Positions 41,074 through 50,610 of a stretch of 64,000 nucleotides of DNA are shown here, one piece after another. A program made the translations under genes and the position numbers. Each line of letters starts with the position of its first letter. Positions within the stretch are counted from its first letter, which is position 1. Source of the DNA: Pseudomonas fluorescens (lineage in GTDB: Bacteria > Pseudomonadota > Gammaproteobacteria > Pseudomonadales > Pseudomonadaceae). Below the pieces are notes generated by a model. That model saw only the letters and a program-made list of their open reading frames with translations, ran no database searches and was not told the origin of the DNA. The stretch is from the NCBI RefSeq assembly GCF_902497745.1, contig NZ_CABVHJ010000005.1, positions 186,001-250,000 of the forward strand. The letters are read 5' to 3'.

Positions 41074-41145
41074 ATGCGGCCTTTCGGGCACCCATGCCCG
41101 CTGTGCATTTAGATTTGCAGCACCGACTACAGGAACGATGTTCAC

Positions 41146-41397
41146 ATGCTAACAATCCGTCTTGCCCTTGGCGGCTCCAAAAAGCGCCCGTTTTACCACC
41201 TGACCGTAACCGACTCGCGTAACCCGCGTGACGGCTCCCACAAAGAACAGGTTGGCTTCTTCAACCCTGTTGCCCGTGGTCAGGAAACCCGTCTGTCCGT
41301 GAACCAAGAGCGCGTAGCCTACTGGCTGAGCGTTGGTGCACAGCCTTCTGAGCGTGTTGCTCAGTTGCTGAAGGAATCTGCAAAGGCTGCGGCCTGA
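41146..41397 (+). CDS. rpsP: 30S ribosomal protein S16
   Basis: An 83-residue ribosomal protein, [19 protein letters not shown]..., with the S16 signature [15 protein letters not shown] and RNPRDG. First gene of the conserved rpsP-rimM-trmD-rplS operon; the gap to rimM is 5 bp. Confidence 0.98.
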   Translation: MLTIRLALGGSKKRPFYHLTVTDSRNPRDGSHKEQVGFFNPVARGQETRLSVNQERVAYWLSVGAQPSERVAQLLKESAKAAA

Positions 41398-41402
41398 GCA
41401 AT

Positions 41403-41939
41403 ATGAACGCGACGCCTGCTGTTGCCGATGATTTGATCGTTATTGGCAAAATTTATTCTGTTCATGGCGTTCGCGGCGAAGTGAAGGTTTATTCCTTTAC
41501 TGATCCGACTGAAAACCTGTTGCAGTACAAAACCTGGACGCTCAAGCGCGAAGGCAATGTCAAACAGGTCGAGCTGGTCAGTGGACGCGGGAGCGACAAG
41601 TTCCTGGTCGCAAAGCTCAAGGGTCTTGATGATCGTGAAGAAGCTCGTCTTCTGGCCGGTTACGAGATCTGCGTGCCGCGCAATCTGTTCGCTGAATTGA
41701 CCGAAGGCGAGTACTACTGGTACCAGCTGGAAGGTCTGAAGGTCATCGACACCCTTGGGCAATTGCTCGGGAAAATCGATCATCTTCTGGAAACCGGCGC
41801 CAATGATGTAATGGTCGTCAAGCCTTGCGCTGGCAGCCTGGATGATCGCGAACGCCTGTTGCCCTATACGGAGCAATGCGTGTTGGCCATCGACCTGGCA
41901 GCGGGCGAGATGAAGGTGGATTGGGACGCGGACTTCTAA
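41403..41939 (+). CDS. rimM: 16S rRNA processing protein RimM
   Basis: A 178-residue 30S maturation factor: N-terminal RimM beta-barrel ([20 protein letters not shown]) and C-terminal PRC-barrel ([13 protein letters not shown]... [19 protein letters not shown]). It helps assemble the 30S head around S19. Gap of 2 bp to trmD. Confidence 0.97.
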   Translation: MNATPAVADDLIVIGKIYSVHGVRGEVKVYSFTDPTENLLQYKTWTLKREGNVKQVELVSGRGSDKFLVAKLKGLDDREEARLLAGYEICVPRNLFAELTEGEYYWYQLEGLKVIDTLGQLLGKIDHLLETGANDVMVVKPCAGSLDDRERLLPYTEQCVLAIDLAAGEMKVDWDADF

Positions 41940-41941
41940 AC

Positions 41942-42694
41942 GTGGCTAATTTGCGCGTAGAAGTGATCAGTTTGTTTCCCGAGATGTTTTCCGCCATCGG
42001 CGACTACGGCATCACCAGTCGTGCGGTCAAACAGGGGCTGTTGCAGCTGACCTGTTGGAATCCGCGAGATTACACGACGGATCGGCATCACACTGTGGAC
42101 GATCGCCCGTTTGGCGGTGGTCCGGGCATGGTGATGAAGATCAAGCCCCTGGAAGATGCTCTGGTTCAGGCCAAGGCAGCAGCCGGGGAGGCGGCGAAGG
42201 TGATTTACCTGTCCCCCCAAGGCCGTCAACTGACTCAGTCGGCGGTACGCGAACTGGCACAATCGGATGCATTGATCCTGATTGCCGGCCGCTATGAAGG
42301 CATTGACGAGCGTTTTATTGAAGCTCATGTCGATGAAGAGTGGTCGATTGGCGACTATGTACTGTCTGGCGGCGAGCTGCCGGCCATGGTCCTGATCGAT
42401 GCGGTTACACGACTGCTGCCTGGAGCTTTAGGGCATGCGGATTCCGCCGAGGAAGATTCCTTTACGGATGGTCTGCTGGATTGCCCGCACTACACCCGAC
42501 CTGAGGTGTATGCGGATCAGCGTGTTCCCGACGTGTTGCTGAGTGGCAATCACGCGCATATCCGGCGTTGGCGTTTACAGCAGTCCCTTGGTAGGACCTT
42601 TGAACGACGCGCCGATCTTCTGGAAAGCCGCTCGCTTTCTGGAGAAGAGAAGAAGCTGCTCGAGGAATACATCCGCGAGCGGGACGATAGTTAA
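41942..42694 (+). CDS. trmD: tRNA (guanine-N1)-methyltransferase
   Basis: A 250-residue SPOUT methyltransferase making m1G37 in tRNAs reading CNN codons. Starts at GTG 41942 ([16 protein letters not shown]), 2 bp after rimM; motifs [24 protein letters not shown] and [15 protein letters not shown] form the trefoil-knot AdoMet site. The frame is open further upstream inside rimM but those starts are spurious. Confidence 0.97.
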   Translation: MANLRVEVISLFPEMFSAIGDYGITSRAVKQGLLQLTCWNPRDYTTDRHHTVDDRPFGGGPGMVMKIKPLEDALVQAKAAAGEAAKVIYLSPQGRQLTQSAVRELAQSDALILIAGRYEGIDERFIEAHVDEEWSIGDYVLSGGELPAMVLIDAVTRLLPGALGHADSAEEDSFTDGLLDCPHYTRPEVYADQRVPDVLLSGNHAHIRRWRLQQSLGRTFERRADLLESRSLSGEEKKLLEEYIRERDDS

Positions 42695-42739
42695 CAACGT
42701 ATCGATGGTAGATCGAACGATTTACCTTAGGAGCACAGC

Positions 42740-43090
42740 ATGACCAACAAAATCATCCTTGCACTCGAAGCAGAGCAGATGACCAAAGAAATCCCTACCT
42801 TCGCCCCAGGCGACACTATTGTCGTTCAGGTGAAAGTGAAGGAAGGCGATCGTTCCCGTCTGCAAGCGTTCGAAGGCGTTGTAATCGCCAAGCGTAACCG
42901 CGGCGTGAACAGTGCGTTCACCGTTCGTAAAATCTCCAACGGTGTTGGCGTAGAACGTACTTTCCAGACCTACTCCCCGCAGATCGACAGCATGGCTGTT
43001 AAACGTCGCGGTGACGTACGTAAAGCCAAGCTGTACTACCTGCGCGACCTGTCGGGTAAAGCAGCTCGCATCAAGGAAAAACTGGCTTAA
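42740..43090 (+). CDS. rplS: 50S ribosomal protein L19
   Basis: A 116-residue ribosomal protein: [14 protein letters not shown]..., [23 protein letters not shown] and [25 protein letters not shown] are typical L19. Last gene of the operon, with a strong terminator 18 bp after the stop. Confidence 0.98.
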
Positions 43091-43108
43091 GTCCAGCTTC
43101 CGATGCAG

Positions 43109-43137
43109 AAAAAAGCAGCCTACGGGCTGCTTTTTTG
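43109..43137 (+). terminator. Rho-independent terminator of the rpsP operon
   Basis: AAAAAAGCAGCC/GGCTGCTTTTTT with a 4-nt loop. Confidence 0.92.
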
Positions 43138-43157
43138 TTGCCCGAAATTCCCCCCTT

Positions 43158-43203
43158 TGTAGGAGCTGCCGAAGGCTCGGGCTGCGATCAGACGATCTTT
43201 TGA
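43158..43203. repeat. Single REP unit (GATCGCAGCC type), degenerate
   Basis: TGTAGGAGCTGCCGAAGGCT then CGGGCTGCGATCAGACGATC with an 11-bp interruption relative to the intact unit. Confidence 0.6.
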
Positions 43204-43246
43204 CCTTGCTTTCGATCCGCGATCCACTGTTTACGAGCTGTCCGAC

Positions 43247-43660
43247 ATGACCCCCCGCGACCAGGAAATCCAACGCCGCACCGAACTCTCGGTAACCCGC
43301 GTGACCAAAGCCGTCTTTCCGCCGACCACCAACCACCACAACACCCTGTTCGGCGGCACTGCGCTGGCATGGATGGACGAAGTGTCGTTCATCACCGCCA
43401 CGCGCTTCTGCCGGTTGCCGCTGGTGACCGTGTCCACCGACCGCATCGACTTCAATCATGCGATCCCGGCCGGCTCCATCGTTGAACTGGTCGGAAAGGT
43501 AATCAAAGTCGGCAACACCAGCCTCAAGGTCGAGGTGGAAGTGTTTGTCGAGAGCATGAGCTGCGATGGCCGCGAGAAGGCGATTCATGGGCAGTTCAGC
43601 TTTGTTGCCATTGATGATGACAAGCGGCCGGTGCCAGTGCTGCCAAGCTTTGCGGCTTGA
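43247..43660 (+). CDS. Acyl-CoA thioesterase, hotdog fold (YciA-like)
   Basis: A 137-residue single hotdog-domain protein. TTNHHNTLFGGTALAWMDEV contains the helix and acidic residue of the YciA/BACH acyl-CoA hydrolases, followed by STDRIDFNHAIPAGSIVEL. It should hydrolyse acyl-CoAs to free acids and CoA; chain-length preference cannot be read. Monocistronic, between a degenerate REP and a REPIN. Confidence 0.9.
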   Translation: MTPRDQEIQRRTELSVTRVTKAVFPPTTNHHNTLFGGTALAWMDEVSFITATRFCRLPLVTVSTDRIDFNHAIPAGSIVELVGKVIKVGNTSLKVEVEVFVESMSCDGREKAIHGQFSFVAIDDDKRPVPVLPSFAA

Positions 43661-43679
43661 TCTGATACCCAGTCGCGCC

Positions 43680-43770
43680 ATTCGCGAGCAGGCTCGCTCC
43701 CACAGTGATCGGGGTGAACACAACATTTGTGTCCGGCACAGAACCTGTGGGAGCGAGCCTGCTCGCGAAG
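43680..43770. repeat. REPIN (GTGGGAGCGAGC type)
   Basis: ATTCGCGAGCAGGCTCGCTC plus CCACAG and the inverted copy CCTGTGGGAGCGAGCCTGCT plus CGCGAAG, between convergent genes. Confidence 0.9.
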
Positions 43771-43778
43771 GCGTCAGC

Positions 43779-45587
43779 TCAGGCGCCGCTGGCCTCAGGC
43801 TGAACCAGTGCCAACAACGTCCACCCGGATCCCGGTTTCACCGCCGTCTCCGGCGTCACCACATGCACCCAGCCACTGTCATCGCGCATAAACAACAACG
43901 TGGCGCGATTGCCATGCAGTGCGCGGTAATCCTCCCAGCCAAATCCATCTGTCAGCGTCGTGCTGTACAACTCTGCACCCTGGCCCATCTGGCTGGCCAG
44001 TTTCGCGTAGGTAAACGCCTCGCTGCCCAACTGATTGCCACGATGCTCAAGACTCGCCCGGTGCTTGTCGCTGCGACGGCTTTCCTGACCACTCGCCAAG
44101 CCAAACAAACGCTGATGCCCAAAGTCATGACGGAACCGCATCGCCGCCAAGGTATTGAGTTCACCCGACGGCGACAGCGCCAGCAAATGCCCCAGCCCGA
44201 CCAGATCCAGATGCGCATCCGCATGCTGCGAGGCCGGATTGCCGAAGTATGTCGGCAAACCTTCCATCCGCGCCGCACGAATATTCTCCCAGCTCGAATC
44301 GGTCAGCAGCACGCGGCTGCCCAGTTGCTGCAGCGACTTGCCCAGCTCCCGTGCCGGGCCGTTGGCGCCGACGATCAGGAATCCGCTCGGCGCGGGCTCC
44401 GCGACCTTCAGCAGTCGCGCCAACGGGCGTGCCGTGGCGCTTTGCAGCACAACAGTGCCGATGATCACCGCAAACGTCAGCGGCACCAGCAGCAATGCGC
44501 CCTCGTGTCCGGCCTCATGCAGGCGAATCGCAAAAATTGCCGAGACCGCCGCTGCGACGATCCCGCGTGGAGCGATCCAGCACAGCAGCGCACGCTCACG
44601 CCAGCTCAGGCTCGAACCGGCAGTGCTGAGCAACACGTTCAGCGGCCGGGCGATCAACTGAATCACCAGCAGCAGAATCAAAACCAGCGGCCCCAGACCG
44701 ATCAGCGCGTACACATCCAGCCGCGCCGCCAGCAAAATGAACAGCCCGGAAATCAGCAGCACGCTGAGGTTTTCCTTGAAGTGCAGGATATGCCGCACAT
44801 CCACGCCCTTCATGTTGGCCAGCCACATGCCCATCAGCGTCACCGCCAGCAGGCCGGACTCGTGCATCACCTCGTTGGAGGCAATGAAAATCCCCAGCAC
44901 CGCCGCCAGCGAGGCTAGGTTGTGCAGATACTCCGGCAACCACTGCCGGCGGATCACCGTGCCGAGCAGCCAGCCACCGAGAATGCCGAACACAGCGCCG
45001 CAGAGAATCACGCCGCCAAAGGTGAACAAGCTCTGCTTGAGACCATGGCCTTCGGCGCTGGCAATGATGAAGCTGTAAACCACCACGGCGAGCAGGGCAC
45101 CGATCGGGTCGATGACGATGCCTTCCCAGCGCAGAATGTTGGCGATCGAGGCTTTCGGTCGCACCACACGCAGCATCGGCACGATCACCGTCGGACCGGT
45201 GACCAGCGTCAGGCTGCCGAACAGAATGGCCAGCATCCAGTCGAAGCCGAGCAGGAAATGCGTGGCGACCGCGATGACGATCCAGGTCGAGATCGCACCG
45301 ATGGTTACCAGGCGATGGACGACGCTGCCGATCTCCTTCCACTCCGAGAGGTGCAGCGTGAGGCTGCCTTCGAACAGAATCAGCGCCACCGCCAGTGACA
45401 CCAGCGGCATCAGCAGTGGGCCAAACATTTCCTGCGGATCCAGCCAGCCCAGCACCGGGCCGACCAGAATGCCGGTCAGCAACAGAAACAGGATCGCTGG
45501 CAACTTCAGGCGCCAGGCCAGCCATTGGCAACCCAGTGCCGCCGCGCCAATCCCGCCAAACGCCAAGAGAATTTGCTGCTCGTTCAT
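43779..45587 (-). CDS. CPA1-family Na+(K+)/H+ antiporter with RCK-like tail
   Basis: A 602-residue membrane protein. About 12 helices occupy residues 5-400, including VALILFEGSLTLHLSEWKEI, LTLVTGPTVIVPML and EGIVIDPIGALLAVVVYS, the acidic ion site of CPA1 (NhaP-like) antiporters. Residues about 405-520 form a Rossmann-like TrkA-N/RCK domain (SGFLIVGANGPARELGKSLQQLG). Likely pumps Na+ or K+ out in exchange for H+. Monocistronic, divergent from xerD. Confidence 0.9.
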   Translation of the reverse strand: MNEQQILLAFGGIGAAALGCQWLAWRLKLPAILFLLLTGILVGPVLGWLDPQEMFGPLLMPLVSLAVALILFEGSLTLHLSEWKEIGSVVHRLVTIGAISTWIVIAVATHFLLGFDWMLAILFGSLTLVTGPTVIVPMLRVVRPKASIANILRWEGIVIDPIGALLAVVVYSFIIASAEGHGLKQSLFTFGGVILCGAVFGILGGWLLGTVIRRQWLPEYLHNLASLAAVLGIFIASNEVMHESGLLAVTLMGMWLANMKGVDVRHILHFKENLSVLLISGLFILLAARLDVYALIGLGPLVLILLLVIQLIARPLNVLLSTAGSSLSWRERALLCWIAPRGIVAAAVSAIFAIRLHEAGHEGALLLVPLTFAVIIGTVVLQSATARPLARLLKVAEPAPSGFLIVGANGPARELGKSLQQLGSRVLLTDSSWENIRAARMEGLPTYFGNPASQHADAHLDLVGLGHLLALSPSGELNTLAAMRFRHDFGHQRLFGLASGQESRRSDKHRASLEHRGNQLGSEAFTYAKLASQMGQGAELYSTTLTDGFGWEDYRALHGNRATLLFMRDDSGWVHVVTPETAVKPGSGWTLLALVQPEASGA

Positions 45588-45695
45588 TGATGCTCCCTGT
45601 TCCTTGAATTAGCGGGCTATGAAAGACTAGCGCCCATTCCTACAGTTCACTCCACATTTGCGCACGGTCTTTGAGGCTGTGTGACTTGAGCGCCC

Positions 45696-46592
45696 ATGCC
45701 TGCCATCGACCATCCGCTGATTGACCAATTCCTTGACGCTCTATGGCTGGAGAAAGGCCTGTCCGATAACACCCGCGGCGCTTATCGCAGCGATCTGGCG
45801 CTGTTCAACGGCTGGTTGCAGGAGAAAAACCTGGAGCTGATCAATGCTGGCCGCGAGTTGATCCTTGATCACTTGTCCTGGCGTTTGGAGCAGAACTACA
45901 AACCACGCTCCACTGCCAGATTCCTCTCCGGGGTGCGTGGCTTTTATCGCTATCTGCTGCGGGAAAAGCTGATCAGCGTCGACCCGACCTTGCGCGTCGA
46001 CATGCCACAACTCGGTAGGCCACTGCCAAAATCCCTGTCGGAAGCCGATGTCGAGGCGCTGCTCAAAGCGCCGGATCTGAGCGAAGCCATCGGTCAGCGT
46101 GATCGCGCCATGCTTGAGGTGCTGTATGCCTGTGGCCTGCGCGTGACCGAACTGGTCAGCCTGACACTGGAACAGGTCAACCTGCGTCAGGGTGTGTTGC
46201 GGGTGATGGGCAAGGGCAGCAAGGAGCGGCTGGTGCCGATGGGCGAGGAGGCGATTGTCTGGGTCGAACGTTACATGCGTGACGGTCGAGGTGAACTGCT
46301 TGGTGGTCGGCCCAGCGATGTACTGTTCCCCAGTCAGCGCGGCGAGCAGATGACTCGCCAGACCTTTTGGCACCGGATCAAGCACCAGGCCAAGGTTGCC
46401 GGGATCGGCAAATCGCTGTCGCCGCACACCTTGCGTCACGCGTTTGCCACGCACCTGCTCAATCACGGCGCGGATTTGCGCGTGGTGCAGATGCTGCTCG
46501 GCCACAGCGACCTTTCCACCACGCAGATCTACACCCACGTCGCCCGCGCCCGCTTGCAGGACCTGCACGCCAAACACCACCCGCGCGGCTGA
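45696..46592 (+). CDS. xerD: Tyrosine recombinase XerD
   Basis: A 298-residue recombinase. N-terminal SAM-like domain (IDQFLDALWLEKGLSDNTRGAY split at 20) and catalytic domain with ACGLRVTELVSL (Arg), SPHTLRHAFATHLL (His-x-x-Arg), LGHSDLSTTQIYTHV (His, Tyr nucleophile). With XerC it resolves chromosome dimers at dif. Adjacent to dsbC, hom, thrC as in other Pseudomonas, so this is the housekeeping XerD and not a phage integrase. Confidence 0.96.
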   Translation: MPAIDHPLIDQFLDALWLEKGLSDNTRGAYRSDLALFNGWLQEKNLELINAGRELILDHLSWRLEQNYKPRSTARFLSGVRGFYRYLLREKLISVDPTLRVDMPQLGRPLPKSLSEADVEALLKAPDLSEAIGQRDRAMLEVLYACGLRVTELVSLTLEQVNLRQGVLRVMGKGSKERLVPMGEEAIVWVERYMRDGRGELLGGRPSDVLFPSQRGEQMTRQTFWHRIKHQAKVAGIGKSLSPHTLRHAFATHLLNHGADLRVVQMLLGHSDLSTTQIYTHVARARLQDLHAKHHPRG

Positions 46593-46604
46593 AAACACGA
46601 TTGT

Positions 46605-46698
46605 CTGTAGGAGCTGCCGAAGGCTGCGATCTTTTGATGTTGTTTTTCTTGAAATCAAAAGCAAGATCAAAAGATCGCAGCCTTCGGCAGCTCGTACA
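46605..46698. repeat. REPIN (GATCGCAGCCTTCGG type) between xerD and dsbC
   Basis: CTGTAGGAGCTGCCGAAGGC plus TGCGATCTTTTGAT, then the inverted copy ATCAAAAGATCGCAGCCTTC plus GGCAGCTCGTACA. Confidence 0.88.
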
Positions 46699-46846
46699 TA
46701 AAGCGGTGTGATCTATGGCGACAGGCGCATTCGGCCACCGTGGCCTTATGTGTTAGGCTTTGCCGGTTTGCACGATGGACGGTTATGACCCGGTGTTCCG
46801 GCACGGGCGTTCTGATCGTTCCATTTGTCCGCCTTCAGGAGTTCTC

Positions 46847-47578
46847 ATGCGTCTGACCCAGATTTTCGCCGCCGCAGCCATTGCGTTGGTCAGCACCTTT
46901 GCCGTCGCCGATGACGCGGCCGACAAAGCCATTCGTCAAAGCCTGGAAAAACTCGAGCTCGAGGTTCCAGTAGAAAGCATCAATGCCAGCCCGTTGCCAG
47001 GCATGTACGAAGTCAAACTCAAAGGCAGCCGCGTGCTCTACGCCAGCGCGGATGGCCAGTACATCGTTCAGGGCTACCTGTTCCAGCTCAAGGACGGCAA
47101 ACCGGTCAACCTGACCGAGAAGACCGAACGCCTGGGCATCTCCAAACTGGTCAATGCCATCCCGGTTGCCGAAACCGTGGTCTACCCGGCCGTGGGCGAA
47201 ACCAAATCGCACATCACCGTGTTCACCGACACCACCTGCCCGTACTGCCACAAGCTGCACGCCGAAGTGCCTGAGCTGAACAAGCGCGGCATCGAGGTGC
47301 GTTACGTAGCGTTCCCGCGCCAGGGTCTGAACTCGCCGGGTGACGAGCAACTGCAAGCCGTGTGGTGCTCGAAAGACAAGAAAGCTGCCATGGACAAAAT
47401 GGTCGATGGCAAGGAAATCAAGGCCGCCAAATGCGATAACCCGGTTTCCAAGCAGTTCGCCCTTGGTCAGTCGATCGGCGTGAACGGTACACCGGCCATC
47501 GTTTTGGCTGACGGACAAGTGATTCCGGGCTACCAGCCTGCGCCACAAGTCGCCAAACTGGCGCTGGGCGCGAAGTAA
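46847..47578 (+). CDS. dsbC: Thiol:disulfide interchange protein DsbC
   Basis: A 243-residue periplasmic disulfide isomerase. Signal peptide MRLTQIFAAAAIALVSTFAV, N-terminal dimerisation domain, and thioredoxin domain with the CPYC active site in FTDTTCPYCHKLH; a second cysteine pair (CSKDKK... KCDNPVS) is structural. It reshuffles wrong disulfides, kept reduced by DsbD. The ATG at 46847 follows AGGAG. Upstream of hom. Confidence 0.96.
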   Translation: MRLTQIFAAAAIALVSTFAVADDAADKAIRQSLEKLELEVPVESINASPLPGMYEVKLKGSRVLYASADGQYIVQGYLFQLKDGKPVNLTEKTERLGISKLVNAIPVAETVVYPAVGETKSHITVFTDTTCPYCHKLHAEVPELNKRGIEVRYVAFPRQGLNSPGDEQLQAVWCSKDKKAAMDKMVDGKEIKAAKCDNPVSKQFALGQSIGVNGTPAIVLADGQVIPGYQPAPQVAKLALGAK

Positions 47579-47584
47579 ATTCGC

Positions 47585-47608
47585 ATCGTCACGGTCAGCC
47601 GTGACGAT
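47585..47608 (+). other. Stem-loop after dsbC
   Basis: ATCGTCACGG/CCGTGACGAT, a perfect 10-bp stem with a TCAG loop, 6 bp after the stop and without a T tract. Confidence 0.55.
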
Positions 47609-47670
47609 CATGGTCAGGCAGCCACATCGCCGGGCCATTAATAGAGAGCCGCGAGCACGCGGTTGTTTTC

Positions 47671-47695
47671 CGGCCGACCCCGCGTCGGCCGTTTT
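47671..47695 (+). terminator. Terminator or attenuator just before hom
   Basis: CGGCCGAC/GTCGGCCG with a 5-nt loop followed by TTTT, ending 14 bp before the hom start. A small hairpin (CCGCG/CGCGG, 47650-47662) precedes it. Confidence 0.6.
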
Positions 47696-47709
47696 ATGGG
47701 GAGTTCACA

Positions 47710-49014
47710 GTGAATCCGGTCAAAGTAGGCATCTGTGGGTTAGGGACCGTCGGTGGCGGTACCTTCAACGTACTTCAGCGCAACGCCGAGGAAATTGCTC
47801 GTCGTGCCGGGCGTGGAATCGAAGTGGCACAAATTGCCATGCGCACGCCAAAGCCTCAGTTCCAGACGACCGGTATTGCGATTACCAACGATGTCTTCGA
47901 AGTGGCCACGAACCCTGAGATCGACATCGTCATAGAGCTGATGGGCGGCTACACCGTTGCCCGCGAGCTGGTACTCAAGGCCATCGAGAATGGCAAGCAT
48001 GTGGTCACCGCGAACAAGGCTCTGATTGCCGTTCACGGTAATGAAATTTTCGCCAAGGCTCGCGAGAAAGGCGTGATCGTCGCATTCGAAGCGGCCGTGG
48101 CCGGTGGCATTCCGGTGATCAAGGCGATCCGTGAAGGACTGTCCGCCAACCGCATCAACTGGGTCGCCGGGATCATCAACGGCACCGGTAACTTCATCCT
48201 CACCGAAATGCGCGAGAAGGGCCGTACCTTCGAAGACGTGCTGGCCGAAGCCCAGGCACTGGGTTACGCCGAAGCCGATCCGACCTTCGACGTTGAAGGC
48301 ATCGACGCGGCGCACAAGCTGACGATTCTGGCCTCGATCGCGTTCGGCATTCCGTTGCAATTCGACAAGGCTTACACCGAAGGCATCACCAAACTGACCA
48401 CTGCTGACGTCAACTACGCCGAAGCGCTGGGTTACCGCATCAAGCACCTCGGTGTCGCTCGCAGCACTGCCGCCGGCATCGAGTTGCGCGTGCACCCGAC
48501 GTTGATCCCGGCCGATCGTCTGATCGCCAACGTCAACGGCGTGATGAACGCGGTGATGGTCAACGGTGACGCTGCCGGTTCGACACTGTTCTACGGCGCG
48601 GGCGCTGGCATGGAGCCAACCGCTTCGTCGGTGATCGCTGACCTGGTCGATGTGGTGCGCGCCATGACTTCCGACCCGGAAAACCGCGTGCCGCATCTGG
48701 CCTTCCAGCCGGATTCGCTGTCGGCCCATCCGATCCTGCCGATCGAAGCCTGCGAAAGCGCGTACTACCTGCGCATTCAGGCCAAGGACCATCCGGGCGT
48801 GTTGGCTCAGGTGGCGAGCATCCTCTCGGAGCGCGGCATCAACATCGAGTCGATCATGCAGAAGGAAGTCGAAGAGCACGACGGTCTGGTGCCGATGATC
48901 CTGCTGACCCACCGCGTGGTCGAGCAGCGCATCAACGATGCCATCGCCGCTCTCGAAGCGCTGGCCGGCGTCAATGGTCCGGTTGTACGGATCCGCGTCG
49001 AGCACCTGAACTAA
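47710..49014 (+). CDS. hom: Homoserine dehydrogenase
   Basis: A 434-residue monofunctional enzyme reducing aspartate semialdehyde to homoserine. NAD(P)-binding start VKVGICGLGTVGGGTFNVL, substrate motifs VVTANKALIAVHG, AAVAGGIPVIKAI and NGTGNFILTEM, and a C-terminal ACT domain (YYLRIQAKDHPGVLAQVASIL) for threonine feedback. GTG start after GGGGAG. Followed by thrC after 66 bp with a hairpin between. Confidence 0.97.
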   Translation: MNPVKVGICGLGTVGGGTFNVLQRNAEEIARRAGRGIEVAQIAMRTPKPQFQTTGIAITNDVFEVATNPEIDIVIELMGGYTVARELVLKAIENGKHVVTANKALIAVHGNEIFAKAREKGVIVAFEAAVAGGIPVIKAIREGLSANRINWVAGIINGTGNFILTEMREKGRTFEDVLAEAQALGYAEADPTFDVEGIDAAHKLTILASIAFGIPLQFDKAYTEGITKLTTADVNYAEALGYRIKHLGVARSTAAGIELRVHPTLIPADRLIANVNGVMNAVMVNGDAAGSTLFYGAGAGMEPTASSVIADLVDVVRAMTSDPENRVPHLAFQPDSLSAHPILPIEACESAYYLRIQAKDHPGVLAQVASILSERGINIESIMQKEVEEHDGLVPMILLTHRVVEQRINDAIAALEALAGVNGPVVRIRVEHLN

Positions 49015-49030
49015 GTCGTTGTCCTGCAGT

Positions 49031-49048
49031 GGCCCCGTCAGTGGGGCC
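49031..49048 (+). other. Hairpin between hom and thrC
   Basis: GGCCCC/GGGGCC with a 6-nt loop and no T tract; possibly an mRNA-stability or partial attenuation element. Confidence 0.45.
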
Positions 49049-49080
49049 GCTGTTGTGAACACTCTCCATTGGAGTCCGTC

Positions 49081-50490
49081 ATGCGTTACATCAGTACCCG
49101 CGGCCAGGCACCGGCCTTGAATTTCGAAGACGTCCTGCTGGCCGGTCTCGCCACCGACGGCGGTCTGTACGTTCCAGAAAACCTGCCACGTTTCACCCAG
49201 GAAGAAATCGCTTCCTGGGCCGGCCTGCCGTATCACGAGCTGGCTTTCCGCGTCATGCGCCCGTTCGTCACCGGCAGCATCCCCGATGCGGATTTCAAAA
49301 AGATTCTCGAAGAAACCTACGGTGTGTTTGCCCACAGCGCCGTGGCGCCGCTGCGTCAGCTGAACGGCAACGAATGGGTGCTGGAGCTGTTCCATGGCCC
49401 GACCCTGGCGTTCAAGGACTTCGCCCTGCAATTGCTCGGTCGTCTGCTCGACTATGTTCTGGAGAAACGCGGCGAGCGCGTAGTGATCGTCGGCGCTACT
49501 TCAGGTGATACCGGTTCGGCTGCCATCGAAGGCTGCAAGCACTGCGAAAACGTCGACATCTTCATTCTGCACCCGCACAACCGGGTGTCCGAAGTGCAGC
49601 GTCGCCAGATGACCACGATTTTCGGCGAGAACATCCACAACATCGCCATCGAAGGCAACTTCGATGACTGCCAGGAAATGGTCAAGAACAGCTTCGCCGA
49701 CCAGAGCTTCCTCAAAGGCACGCGTCTGGTCGCGGTGAACTCGATCAACTGGGCGCGGATCATGGCCCAGATCGTCTACTACTTCCATGCGTCCCTGCAG
49801 TTGGGCGGCCCGGCACGTTCGGTGTCGTTCTCGGTGCCGACCGGCAACTTCGGCGACATCTTCGCCGGCTACCTGGCCCGCAACATGGGGCTGCCGATCA
49901 ACCAGTTGATCGTCGCCACCAACCGCAACGACATCCTGCACCGCTTCATGAGCGGCAATCAGTACGTCAAGGAAACCCTGCACGCCACGCTGTCGCCGTC
50001 GATGGACATCATGGTCTCGTCGAACTTCGAACGCCTGCTGTTCGACCTGCACGGTCGCAACGGTGCAGCGATCGCCGGCCTGATGGACACGTTCAAGCAG
50101 GGCGGTGGTTTCAGCGTCGAGCAAGAGCGCTGGACTGAAGCGCGCAAACTGTTCGACTCGCTGGCCGTAGACGATGCGCAGACTTGCGAAACCATCGCCG
50201 AAGTCTACGAGCAGACTGGCGAAGTGCTGGATCCGCACACCGCCATTGGCGTCAAAGCTGCGCGCGAATGCCGACGCAGCCTGGACATTCCGATGGTGAT
50301 CCTCGGCACCGCCCACCCGGTAAAATTCCCGGATGCAGTGGAGAAAGCCGGTGTAGGAAAAGCGCTCGAACTACCTGCACATCTTTCTGATTTGTTTGAG
50401 CGAAACGAGCGCTGCACCGTTCTGCCAAACGAGCTGAAAGTCGTGCAAGCCTTTGTCAGCCAGCATGGCAACCGCGGCAAGCCGCTTTAA
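49081..50490 (+). CDS. thrC: Threonine synthase
   Basis: A 469-residue PLP enzyme converting O-phosphohomoserine to threonine. The N-terminal MRYISTRGQAPALNFEDVLL is typical of the ThrC I subgroup; the PLP lysine is in LAFKDFALQLLGR, and GATSGDTGSAAIEG and SVPTGNFGDIFAGY bind the cofactor phosphate. ATG at 49081 follows GGAG; an earlier in-frame GTG/TTG-type start at 49069 has no SD. Terminated by a strong hairpin. Confidence 0.97.
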   Translation: MRYISTRGQAPALNFEDVLLAGLATDGGLYVPENLPRFTQEEIASWAGLPYHELAFRVMRPFVTGSIPDADFKKILEETYGVFAHSAVAPLRQLNGNEWVLELFHGPTLAFKDFALQLLGRLLDYVLEKRGERVVIVGATSGDTGSAAIEGCKHCENVDIFILHPHNRVSEVQRRQMTTIFGENIHNIAIEGNFDDCQEMVKNSFADQSFLKGTRLVAVNSINWARIMAQIVYYFHASLQLGGPARSVSFSVPTGNFGDIFAGYLARNMGLPINQLIVATNRNDILHRFMSGNQYVKETLHATLSPSMDIMVSSNFERLLFDLHGRNGAAIAGLMDTFKQGGGFSVEQERWTEARKLFDSLAVDDAQTCETIAEVYEQTGEVLDPHTAIGVKAARECRRSLDIPMVILGTAHPVKFPDAVEKAGVGKALELPAHLSDLFERNERCTVLPNELKVVQAFVSQHGNRGKPL

Positions 50491-50514
50491 GCCCGTAAAA
50501 TCTGTCACATTTTG

Positions 50515-50541
50515 AAGCCCGTCTCCTGACGGGCTTTTTTG
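50515..50541 (+). terminator. Rho-independent terminator after thrC
   Basis: AAGCCCGTC/GACGGGCTT with a TCCT loop and TTTT. Confidence 0.9.
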
Positions 50542-50610
50542 TTTCTGCTGCCACACTGCTCGGGTTTTCACCCACGAAGGACGGGTGAGTCGATCACGAA
50601 GGAAGTGGCA

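Noticed and set aside
45696..46592. Phage integrase
   Set aside because: The tyrosine recombinase sits in the conserved xerD-dsbC-hom-thrC context and has the XerD length and motifs.
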